Shown in pieces: positions 1 to 8,325 of a stretch of 63,183 bases of DNA. The DNA is taken from the IMG/VR virus record IMGVR_UViG_3300035181_001095, positions 1-63,183 of that record. One strand, given 5' to 3'. The notes beneath the pieces were generated by a model that was not told the DNA's origin, did not search any database, and saw only the letters and a list, made by a program, of their open reading frames with translations. Origin of the DNA: a virus. A program made the translations under genes and the position numbers. Within the stretch, counting starts at the first letter, position 1. Every line of letters begins with the position of its first letter.

Positions 1-127
1 ATTTTGCTGAAGATTTGCAGCAGATGGAAGTTTATAGTTATCGAACAAATCAAATGAGGGGAACAATGACCCAGTCGGCTGTTGAGGATTTGCCAATGTA
101 ACTTGTTGACCAATTCCATTGGGAGGG
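1..127. repeat. Terminal redundancy, left copy (assembly overlap)
   Basis: These 127 bases are identical to 63057-63183. A length of exactly 127 is typical of a de Bruijn assembler's largest k-mer, so this is most simply the overlap of a closed circular contig. It sits inside one gene that stays in frame across the join, which supports circularity. True short terminal repeats of the virion DNA cannot be excluded from sequence alone. Confidence 0.95.
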
Positions 128-507
128 TTTTGGCCATGTGTCTTATTCCACAGGTCGGCAATATCACTAATTTGTTTATAATATGGCTGTAAAGCTGCAT
201 TATTTTTAGCGTTTGCTTCATTTGCTTGTGCTTGCCATACATTTGCACGAGCATACGACTCACTACCTTGTGCTGGTATAGCATATTGTGCTTGGGCTCG
301 GTAGGCGTCAGCACGAGCCAGATTTTCAACTGACTGGCTTGGTCTTAAAGCAGCAGCACTTTGTGCATTTAGTAAACCAGCTTGTGCTTGCGCTTCTTGC
401 GCCGCTCTAATGGCACTTAATTCTGACATTTTGTCTTCATGTGCCCGTTGAAATAATGCCATTAATGTTGGGTTTGGTTCAAATTTACCACTATCTGACC
501 AATACAT
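1..507 (-). CDS. Virion-block protein, N-terminal part (gene crosses the contig join)
   Basis: The frame starts at ATG 507-505 behind a GGAGGC ribosome site at 515-520 and is open through base 1. Joining base 1 to base 63056 continues the frame for 43 more codons to the TAA at 62928, giving 211 residues. The N-terminal 120 residues are rich in Ala and Gln and look helical (for example ARADAYRAQAQY). The C-terminal part is low-complexity, rich in Asn, Gln and Pro. I do not recognise a family. It lies between the 217-residue gene at 62230-62883 and the tail block on the same strand, so an internal or minor virion role is inferred. Confidence 0.8.
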   Translation of the reverse strand, partial: MYWSDSGKFEPNPTLMALFQRAHEDKMSELSAIRAAQEAQAQAGLLNAQSAAALRPSQSVENLARADAYRAQAQYAIPAQGSESYARANVWQAQANEANAKNNAALQPYYKQISDIADLWNKTHGQNPPNGIGQQVTLANPQQPTGSLFPSFDLFDNYKLPSAANLQQN

Positions 508-528
508 TTATTTTGCCTCCATTATCTC

Positions 529-569
529 GGAGCCACATAAATATATTTAATTATGTTTTATGAAGCTCC
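529..569 (-). other. Intergenic hairpin between two virion genes
   Basis: GGAGC (529-533) pairs with GCTCC (565-569), and an inner CATAAA/TTTATG pair extends the stem. It lies between the stop of the gene ending at 577 and the start codon at 507. No U-tract follows, so a processing or attenuation site is likelier than a full terminator. Confidence 0.35.
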
Positions 570-576
570 ACTTATT

Positions 577-1329
577 TTATTTTATTTTACTCATCCAAAC
601 TCTTAACTTAAAACGAGATAAACATATTGGAGATAAACTATCTAACACAATTTTAAAATCTGGATTATCCAAATAATTAGTATATATATCGTTTGTATAT
701 TTTGCAATATATTTTTTTAATGGATATTTTTGATGTGCTTGTAAAACAAAGTTTTGCCATATTGCTGTATCTATTTGAAGCTGATAATCTGATGGAATAT
801 ACAAATCAAACAGGTCTGGTTTTACATATGAAACCATATATATTAAATAATAATCTTGTAATTGTCCATTTTGTAATAAATTTTTTATACTATCTTGTAT
901 TTTATCATTATCAATTAAGTCAACTTTAGATAGTTTATATTTCTGTCTAATAAATGTCCATATATCACATAAGTTAACTTGTGCTCCAATACCAACATAT
1001 AATGCAAACCCTGTTAAATTTTCGTTATTATCTTGCACAAAATCACCTGGCATATAGTGTATGGGAGCTATTAAAGTGTATGCAAACGCTTTTTTACAAC
1101 CACTTTTATTTATATACCAGGCAAATTGTTCTTGATGTAAAGAAGCATGATGAATATCTCCTAATCCTGGCACTATTGGAATGGTAGAACTTTGTCTATC
1201 CTCTCTATTATTACCCATTAATGGTTGTAAAACTCGCATGGCCGCAAATGATGTGGCAGATTTAGGGTCTTGTCCACCAATTAAAATTGGGTGTGCCCAT
1301 GTAAACCAATCTCTTTTTATATTACCCAT
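577..1329 (-). CDS. Hypothetical virion-block protein, 250 aa
   Basis: The protein starts MGNIKRDWFTW and has a Gly-rich N-terminal half (LIGGQD, PIVPGLGDI) and a charged helical C-terminal half. It has no signal peptide or membrane segment and I recognise no family. It overlaps the end of the upstream 427-residue gene by 13 bp, so the two are probably translationally coupled. Its place in the leftward structural operon, after the coiled-coil structural pair, suggests a tail or internal virion component. This is inference from position only. Confidence 0.7.
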   Translation of the reverse strand: MGNIKRDWFTWAHPILIGGQDPKSATSFAAMRVLQPLMGNNREDRQSSTIPIVPGLGDIHHASLHQEQFAWYINKSGCKKAFAYTLIAPIHYMPGDFVQDNNENLTGFALYVGIGAQVNLCDIWTFIRQKYKLSKVDLIDNDKIQDSIKNLLQNGQLQDYYLIYMVSYVKPDLFDLYIPSDYQLQIDTAIWQNFVLQAHQKYPLKKYIAKYTNDIYTNYLDNPDFKIVLDSLSPICLSRFKLRVWMSKIK

Positions 1330-2600
1330 TCTATATGACCATTTTGTAAATCAGATTGTTCAAACCTTATTGGAACACAAGTATATCGTAACTGTTGATA
1401 ACGGTAAAGTTGTTGATATTTATAATATAAATCTTGTGCTTCAGGTGATAAAACATTTGATGCCTCTGGATAACAACGTAAACCGTTTGAAAAACCACTC
1501 TCTGTAATTGTATAATCAAATAATGTATGTTTAATAGTTGTTGTATAATTAAAACCTGCTGCAACTATAAACCAATAGTTGCAATAATAAGAAGAATATA
1601 TTTTTGATGTTTCAGAACCTTCACTCATAAATATAACATCATGATGTTTTATTAAATTACTTAAGGTAGGATGAGAAAACGGTATATTTTTAGCATATAT
1701 TGAATAATAATCATCTATATCATGTGTTAATTCAATGTAACAATCATATGGTGCACAAAATGTTGAACCAAAAGGCCCCCCTCCACACACTTTTAATATC
1801 TGATATTGTATTGCACTAACATATAAATTATCATACTGCCTATATGTATCATAGAATGCAAAACATGGAGAGACATCATCTCGGTTAAGTAGTGCTGTTA
1901 CTGGTAATTCAGGACATATACAATCTCCTGATACCATCCCAATTATTACATTAAAAGTCCAACCACCATATGCTGCTTGATATGGTTTACTATTTGAAGC
2001 TTTTGGTGGAGGTGAGGGTGGGTCTGCTCCTTCAAGACCTGAAAAAAATGCTTTATTTTCCCAAATATTATCCCATTTATGTTGAATATCAACCAGTTGA
2101 TTATGATAAAGCAGACGAGCAAATTTTCTATCCCCATTATAACCTACAATAGGAATTTGATTTCCTAATTCACCATGAAAAATAGAAAATTGAAACTCTT
2201 TGGTATCTGTTCGTAGCTTATCAATTTTATATGTATATAAAAATCCATTTGCTGATGCCAAAGCTAAACCTGTTGGAACATAATAACCAGGAAGAGTCTG
2301 ATGTGGACTATATGCATTCATCTGCATGTATCCATAATCTAATATAGAATTATATTCATATAAGAACTCTTTGTTAACATGTTCTTTAATAGGGGTATAA
2401 TAACTTTCGCTGTAATCTGTTGTTATAATCTCAAATAAACCATTTGTTAGATTATATATTTCATATACATACATATTTACACAAATATCTTCAGTAAGTT
2501 CTTCTATATAAAAAAAGATTTTCCAAAATTCAGGGCTGTCATGCTCAACCCGATATTGAAAAAAATCTAATGAAGTTAAATCTTTAATATGTTTATCCAT
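1317..2600 (-). CDS. Hypothetical virion-block protein, 427 aa
   Basis: I place the start at ATG 2600 (MDKHIKDL), which overlaps the upstream stop in the string ATGGATAA and indicates coupling; an in-frame TTG at 2618 is a weaker alternative. The protein is rich in Tyr, Asn and Cys, with a Pro-rich stretch (ADPPSPPPKAS) near the middle and no predicted membrane segment. I recognise no family. Its order after two coiled-coil structural proteins suggests a tail or virion component. Confidence 0.7.
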   Translation of the reverse strand: MDKHIKDLTSLDFFQYRVEHDSPEFWKIFFYIEELTEDICVNMYVYEIYNLTNGLFEIITTDYSESYYTPIKEHVNKEFLYEYNSILDYGYMQMNAYSPHQTLPGYYVPTGLALASANGFLYTYKIDKLRTDTKEFQFSIFHGELGNQIPIVGYNGDRKFARLLYHNQLVDIQHKWDNIWENKAFFSGLEGADPPSPPPKASNSKPYQAAYGGWTFNVIIGMVSGDCICPELPVTALLNRDDVSPCFAFYDTYRQYDNLYVSAIQYQILKVCGGGPFGSTFCAPYDCYIELTHDIDDYYSIYAKNIPFSHPTLSNLIKHHDVIFMSEGSETSKIYSSYYCNYWFIVAAGFNYTTTIKHTLFDYTITESGFSNGLRCYPEASNVLSPEAQDLYYKYQQLYRYQQLRYTCVPIRFEQSDLQNGHIEWVI

Positions 2601-4707
2601 ATCTAATATGACTTTCAATTTCAGCGTCTGCTAAAATATCAGTAATGTTACCTGTTGTTATTGCACCATCTTCAGCGGCTGAAACTTTACTAATTTCAAC
2701 CTTATTCTCAATTATTGTAGCACGTTTATGTGCTTCAGCGATAGTTTGTTCTATAATTTCATCCATACTTAAAGTCGTTTCTTCAGTCAAAATGTTTAGA
2801 TATTTTTCATACAAATTCATATAAATAGTCATGCTTTTTGTTGCTTCACGAACAAAGTGTTCTGCTGCTATAGCGTTTAATTCTTTATTAGCTGCTTCAA
2901 CCATACTTGGAAAAAGTGAAATGTGTTGTTGTGTTATTTCATAAAGTTTTTGGGCTGTATCTAATTGTGTTTTATAAAATATATATTCTGCATTATATCG
3001 TTTATGTAATATCGTCTGTTCTTGCATTAAAATCTGATAAATCATTGATAACTGCTGCAATTTAATTTGTAATTCTTCTTTTTCAGCTTCAGCAATTTGA
3101 TTATTAACTTGTGCCGCTTCATATCGGGCTAATTCTTTAGCATACATAGCTTCAGCTCTTAATCTATATGCTGATAAAGTTTCCCAAGTAATGAGTTTTT
3201 CATATAAATTAAAATATGTTTGTGCTAAATTAAATAACCCACTATTTAATTCATTGATTTGATTTACATATTGTGCTGCTAATTTATTATCTAATTCAGC
3301 TAATTTAGCTAAACTCATTTGAAGTTGATTTTGAAGGTCTGCTGCCATGTGTTCACTTAATTTCGTATTAACCAATTTTTGAATTTGCAGCTCATATGCT
3401 GTTACATCAGATTTAATTCTATCATATAAAATTTGATACTCTTGTGATTTACGCTGGCTATAAGCTAACACCATATCTATATTAGATTCAATACGAGCCC
3501 GCCATTCTTGGACTTGTAAAGGCACTTCTTTAGCCATTGTCACAAAACCTTCCATTTGCCCTTTTAAGGTAAATAAATGTAGGATATTTTGTAAAGTAGT
3601 ATTATCTTGTTGTAATTTAGTATCTAAAATCTGTTGTAATATCTGGCTGACTAACCCAGATACATTGTTTAATGTTATAGTTCTATTTAAGTTAACTTGT
3701 CGCAACCGTTGTATATTATTTTGAAATTGTGCAATTAACTGTTGGTCATCAACCCATGTATCTAAATAGTTCTGTAATGCTGTAAAAAGTTTATCACTTT
3801 GCATTTGTTGTTTTAATACACGATTTGTGGTTGGAATAAATGTATTGACTAATGAGTAAGTTAAATTTTGAATTGGGGTTTGGCAGTTTGGAATAAAACT
3901 TAAACATTTTTGAATAACATCGTTAGCTAACAGTTCAAAATTATAATCTTGTATTGTAAAGTTTAATTTTGTTAAAAAATCATTAATATATGTAAAAATA
4001 TCATTAACAATTTCAGCAATTTTAGATTTAGCAACATCACCAATACTTGTTGTAATTTGAGTCGGTTGTATCTGTAATAATAAATCAGCAATATTTAATA
4101 ATGTTATAGTAATGGGTGTTAATTGACCTGGCTTGGGTAAAGTAAAATTATCTAAAGTATTTGTTGGTATAGTCGCACTGGATAATAAGGATGGTGCTTG
4201 TGGCTGTATGTTTGGTATTGTTAAATTTAATGCAGGGATTTGAATAGTTGGATAAGCCCAGTTTACATCTAAATTAGGTAATTCTCCAAAGTTACCAACA
4301 TCTGTATTTATAGACTGTATGTTACCTAATTCTGGTATTGATATTTGAGATTGTGCTTGATTAACAATATCACTAAAACTAAAATCAGGGTTATATGGGG
4401 TTAACTTAAGAGTTGTGCAACCACTTTGTAACCATTGCATTTCAATCATTGGTGCATGAATTTGATTTAATGCAGGTGGTGGTAATAGACCATCGGTAGA
4501 TTGATTTGATGGAGCATTACCATTACCAAATGCTATATTCGGGAAAAAACCTACTATACCACTATTTTGTTGTTGTTGCTGCTGTGATAAAAACCCTAAT
4601 CTATTTGCTAATGTTAATGATACAGGTGGTGTAGCCTGACCTGATTGAGGGTAGGCTGGGTCAGATAAGGTAATCCATAAATCTCCGTAATTACAATCAG
4701 CACCCAT
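2593..4707 (-). CDS. Large helical virion protein, 704 aa (paralogue of the next gene upstream)
   Basis: ATG 4707 follows GGAGATTTGAT. Residues 1-200 are Pro-, Gln- and Asn-rich with short beta-like repeats (IPALNLTIP). Residues from about 200 to the end are almost purely helical and Gln/Glu/Ala rich, as in long coiled coils (AEAMYAKELARYEAAQ). The layout resembles the adjacent 591-residue protein: a Pro-rich head with IP and LP motifs followed by a long helical tail. The two are probably diverged paralogues that assemble together. No enzymatic motif is visible. A tail or internal virion structural role is inferred. Confidence 0.75.
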   Translation of the reverse strand: MGADCNYGDLWITLSDPAYPQSGQATPPVSLTLANRLGFLSQQQQQQNSGIVGFFPNIAFGNGNAPSNQSTDGLLPPPALNQIHAPMIEMQWLQSGCTTLKLTPYNPDFSFSDIVNQAQSQISIPELGNIQSINTDVGNFGELPNLDVNWAYPTIQIPALNLTIPNIQPQAPSLLSSATIPTNTLDNFTLPKPGQLTPITITLLNIADLLLQIQPTQITTSIGDVAKSKIAEIVNDIFTYINDFLTKLNFTIQDYNFELLANDVIQKCLSFIPNCQTPIQNLTYSLVNTFIPTTNRVLKQQMQSDKLFTALQNYLDTWVDDQQLIAQFQNNIQRLRQVNLNRTITLNNVSGLVSQILQQILDTKLQQDNTTLQNILHLFTLKGQMEGFVTMAKEVPLQVQEWRARIESNIDMVLAYSQRKSQEYQILYDRIKSDVTAYELQIQKLVNTKLSEHMAADLQNQLQMSLAKLAELDNKLAAQYVNQINELNSGLFNLAQTYFNLYEKLITWETLSAYRLRAEAMYAKELARYEAAQVNNQIAEAEKEELQIKLQQLSMIYQILMQEQTILHKRYNAEYIFYKTQLDTAQKLYEITQQHISLFPSMVEAANKELNAIAAEHFVREATKSMTIYMNLYEKYLNILTEETTLSMDEIIEQTIAEAHKRATIIENKVEISKVSAAEDGAITTGNITDILADAEIESHIRYG

Positions 4708-4722
4708 ATCAAATCTCCTTAA

Positions 4723-6498
4723 TTATGGTTTAGCCGCTTCATAAATTGTTGCGGTTACCTTTGCATGTGCCATAGCACAAGCTCTAATCAATTCTTCAAT
4801 GTGTTGATACCTCGCAACACCAAATATTGCTGCCGCAGTAGCATTTGTTTTATTTGTTGTTGTATTCATTATTTTATCATTTTCAATGTGGGCTTTATCA
4901 AGAGCATAATCTGTTCTGTCACTATTATAACGATGACTTAATTGGTTTCTTTGTTCTCTATCATAATCAAATAATTGTTGGAAATTAGTTATTCTATTAT
5001 TTGCCAATTCGTCCTCTAATGTCGCTTTAGCGTTTCGTTCTTTAATTTGTAATTCTTGTTCAAAAGCTTGTATTCGTCTCTGGAAAATTCTATCAGCAGA
5101 ATCAAATAATTGAACATCACTTTGACCCAATTTAATAAGAGCAGATAATAATTTCTCGTTAACATTTAATTGCTGTGATTGTAAATCATATTGTAATTTA
5201 ACATTGTTAATTTGTGTTTCTGCCAATGATGCTTTGGCTTTGAATTTTTTATACTCTAAACTATATTTATCAATGTCAGCAGACATGCGTTCAACATTTG
5301 CTTGGTAAATATCAATTGTATTTTTGTAATGAGTGATTTCAGCAAGTAATTGTAAATATCTTAATGCAAGTAACCGTTTACGTTCAATTTCAAATTTTTG
5401 TCTTGTAGTTAATAAGTCTATTAAAGTAGCTTGCTTACTATGCTCAAGTTGTTCCATTTCTACTCTGGCTATGCTATTTTTTAATGTTTCTATGTTTATT
5501 TTATTAGCATTAAATTCAGCTTCAATCCAAGCTTTAGCTTTAGCTAAATTTAAATTATACAAATTTACTAATGCCGAATTAAATGCAACTTCTAATTCAA
5601 GTTGACTTTGATATTTTTTAACTTGAGCTTGATATGTAGTAGCAGCAATATTCGCTTGAGTTTCAACCCTTATATTATCTAAATTAATCGCAACATCTGA
5701 ATACCACATAATACGTTGAAAAATTGGGTCAAATATACTCTCACTCCAAACTTGTGCTATAGAACCAAATGAATAAAATACTTGTCTAATTGCATCTAAA
5801 TAAACATCTCTTAAATTTCTATATGAATATGAATAATAATCATATTGAGCGTAAATTAACTTATCAAGCATGTTTGATATTAACTGTAATACTTGGTTTA
5901 TAACCTGCGCTTTAGTTTGTAAAACAATAGCATTTCGCTGCGTCCACGAATCATAATCAATTCTATCCAAGACCTCTGTCATAGGTCCCGTTTGTTTTTT
6001 AAAACCTAATGCAGCAAGTTTATCAGTAGTAGTAATTTTATCAATAATGTTCTTATCAACAACTGTATTTATATCTAAAATACATTTAGTAATAGCCTCT
6101 CTCACAGGGTCAACAATAGTAGGTATAGTTACATTTGGTAAGATACCTAAATTTGATAGTTGCACTAAAATATCACTTAATAAACTATCAATAAAAACCT
6201 TATATTTAGACGCATTTAATTGATTTATGACCCTATTATTATAAAAATCTGTTAAATAAGCTGAAATATATTGTGTTACAAATTCTTCAACTTTATCTTT
6301 AGCAGAAGATAATATTGTATCCATAGAAAAATTAGGTGGAGTTATATCAATATCTGGTAAAGTTTCTTGTGTAATGTTTGGAATTTGAATTTGAGGCGCA
6401 AGAATAGTAAGTGCAGATACCTCTGTAAATGATGGTTGAAAATCCTCAATACTATATTGAGGGTCTAATAAGTCTGGAACTGATGGTAATGGTATCAT
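4723..6498 (-). CDS. Large helical virion protein, 591 aa
   Basis: The start ATG overlaps the stop of the 608-residue gene (ATGA), with AGGAGG just upstream inside that gene. Residues 1-60 carry Pro-rich beta motifs (IQIPNITQETLPDIDI). The remainder is long amphipathic helix with Tyr-rich patches (QYDYYSYSYRNLRD) and Gln/Lys/Glu coiled coil. It shares its architecture with the downstream 704-residue protein. I infer a fibrous or internal tail structural protein; no family is recognised. Confidence 0.75.
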   Translation of the reverse strand: MIPLPSVPDLLDPQYSIEDFQPSFTEVSALTILAPQIQIPNITQETLPDIDITPPNFSMDTILSSAKDKVEEFVTQYISAYLTDFYNNRVINQLNASKYKVFIDSLLSDILVQLSNLGILPNVTIPTIVDPVREAITKCILDINTVVDKNIIDKITTTDKLAALGFKKQTGPMTEVLDRIDYDSWTQRNAIVLQTKAQVINQVLQLISNMLDKLIYAQYDYYSYSYRNLRDVYLDAIRQVFYSFGSIAQVWSESIFDPIFQRIMWYSDVAINLDNIRVETQANIAATTYQAQVKKYQSQLELEVAFNSALVNLYNLNLAKAKAWIEAEFNANKINIETLKNSIARVEMEQLEHSKQATLIDLLTTRQKFEIERKRLLALRYLQLLAEITHYKNTIDIYQANVERMSADIDKYSLEYKKFKAKASLAETQINNVKLQYDLQSQQLNVNEKLLSALIKLGQSDVQLFDSADRIFQRRIQAFEQELQIKERNAKATLEDELANNRITNFQQLFDYDREQRNQLSHRYNSDRTDYALDKAHIENDKIMNTTTNKTNATAAAIFGVARYQHIEELIRACAMAHAKVTATIYEAAKP

Positions 6499-8321
6499 TT
6501 ACTCCTCCTACTTTCAATTGGAGTAAATACAAGTTCATTGATAGCATCAATATCTTGTAAAATAAATTTTAATTTTGTGCCAGTTAAACCTTTCCCAATT
6601 TTTAATCTTTTATATTGACCAGTATATGTTGTTTGCTGCATATCTGTTTGAATTTTGACTTGATATGGTTTAGTAATTTCTCCATCAACATACAAATCAT
6701 ATAAAAATTTCTTTGTTGGCGAAGATAAATATGCCATATCTAATACTAACCCAGCCGTATCATTAGTCTTTTCTTTGGTTAGTTGATATACTCCACCTAA
6801 CCCAGCTGAAAATAACATTTTATGTGTATTGTTAAATGTGTAAGATACATATGGATAACTGGCCGACCCCATACCTAATGTTGGATGATATAATAAAACA
6901 GTCGTAGTTGTATCAGGAACATTAACTGAAACCCCAGCACCAAAATATGGCACAATAAAGGTATCAGCTCTATCATCAACAATAAGTGTTTCAAGTAAAT
7001 TATAAATCTGTTGAAGGTCTAATTTGAGCTCTGGTACAATTTGTATTAACTCTTGTAGAGTAACTAATAAAGCTTGTTGTGCAAGAGTTACTTCACCAGC
7101 TAAAATAAATTGTTCTGCTTGTTCCAGCTTAAAACTTAACTGTTGAAATACATTATCATTAGCATTGAACTCATCAGTAATACTTACCTGTTGAACCCAA
7201 TAAAATTGTTCTAATAGATTGCAAAGTTCATTTAATGCACATTGGAAAGCTAATAATTTAACCCATGTATCAGCTACATCTATAACGGATTTTAATTCTT
7301 CAATTGCATTTCCAAAATGTTCTATTTGGCTTTGAATTTGAAGAATATCATCAATATTATGCCCAAACCATCTGTTTCCTGTTATATCTAAATTATTCTG
7401 CAAAAAAATGAAAACGTTTTCATAAAACTGATAGATTGTATTAAATGTATCAGTTAGTTGTAATTTATCTGCTAAACCCCAAATAATTTTTCCAGTAAAA
7501 CTTGAATCAGTAAAGTTTAATACTGATGTAATAGCCCAAGAAATTTTATCTTGTATAGATTGTTGGATATTACATGTATCTGCAAGAGTATCCAGAATAT
7601 GTTGAAGGGTTGTTACAAAATCTCCAACATCAGTTGTATCAACTAATGTTTCAAGAATTGTATAAATAAAATCTTGAACAAAATTGGGATTATCAGTTAA
7701 ATCATGATTAAATAATTGTGCAATACGTGAATCATCAATCCATGTAACATTACTGCCAAGATTATAAATAATAATTGGAGTAATATCATCAGATACATGT
7801 GATACAGTAAAAGCGTGGTCACCTTGAACAATCCAATCGAAAAAATATAATTCACCATCCAATAAAAATGGAAAAAATATTACACCATCAACATCTGCTT
7901 GTATACTCAAAATATCTGATAGTGTAAAAAAATACTTAAATAAAGGAGTTAAAATTTTATCAATATCAATAACATGAGTAAGTTCATTCAAAAATTTTAC
8001 CAAAGTTGCACAATCGTCTTGTGTGTCAAAAGTATCTGGTAAAGTATCTATATTAACCTTTGATAATATTGTGGTATCATTAAGACCAGGAGAGTCATAA
8101 AAAGTATCACTTATATATCGAGCAAAGGTAATATCATCCCCAAAAACAATATAACCTAAAGCGTCAAAAATTCCAGAATAATTACCATTAAATGGTTTAG
8201 CTAAATGGGCATAATCTAAAGTATTAAGGCTTAACCCAGCTCCTACAGTGGTATCACAAAAAGGTTTACCTAAATACGCATAATCTAATGTAATTATGTC
8301 TTTTGCATTAATTAAGCCCAT
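6495..8321 (-). CDS. Virion protein with duplicated LDYAYLGKPF motif, 608 aa
   Basis: The N-terminus has two copies of a short motif, LDYAYLGKPF and LDYAHLAKPF, about 20 residues apart. Similar DYAYLG..PF motifs occur in tail-associated proteins of other phages. A long Asp- and Thr-rich helical centre follows, then a C-terminal beta-rich domain (FGAGVSVNVPDTTTTVLLYHP). It is cotranscribed with the tail spike upstream and two coiled-coil proteins downstream. A tail-fibre or spike-associated role is inferred. A perfect copy of the 16-bp palindrome lies inside it at 7408-7423. Confidence 0.7.
   Translation of the reverse strand: MGLINAKDIITLDYAYLGKPFCDTTVGAGLSLNTLDYAHLAKPFNGNYSGIFDALGYIVFGDDITFARYISDTFYDSPGLNDTTILSKVNIDTLPDTFDTQDDCATLVKFLNELTHVIDIDKILTPLFKYFFTLSDILSIQADVDGVIFFPFLLDGELYFFDWIVQGDHAFTVSHVSDDITPIIIYNLGSNVTWIDDSRIAQLFNHDLTDNPNFVQDFIYTILETLVDTTDVGDFVTTLQHILDTLADTCNIQQSIQDKISWAITSVLNFTDSSFTGKIIWGLADKLQLTDTFNTIYQFYENVFIFLQNNLDITGNRWFGHNIDDILQIQSQIEHFGNAIEELKSVIDVADTWVKLLAFQCALNELCNLLEQFYWVQQVSITDEFNANDNVFQQLSFKLEQAEQFILAGEVTLAQQALLVTLQELIQIVPELKLDLQQIYNLLETLIVDDRADTFIVPYFGAGVSVNVPDTTTTVLLYHPTLGMGSASYPYVSYTFNNTHKMLFSAGLGGVYQLTKEKTNDTAGLVLDMAYLSSPTKKFLYDLYVDGEITKPYQVKIQTDMQQTTYTGQYKRLKIGKGLTGTKLKFILQDIDAINELVFTPIESRRSK
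7408..7423. promoter_or_regulatory. Intragenic copy of the 16-bp palindrome
   Basis: A perfect ATGAAAACGTTTTCAT inside the 608-residue virion gene, where it encodes ENVFI. It is identical to the intergenic operator copies but has no ribosome site or gene start next to it. It may be chance, a decoy or a roadblock site. Confidence 0.4.
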
Positions 8322-8325
8322 AAGT

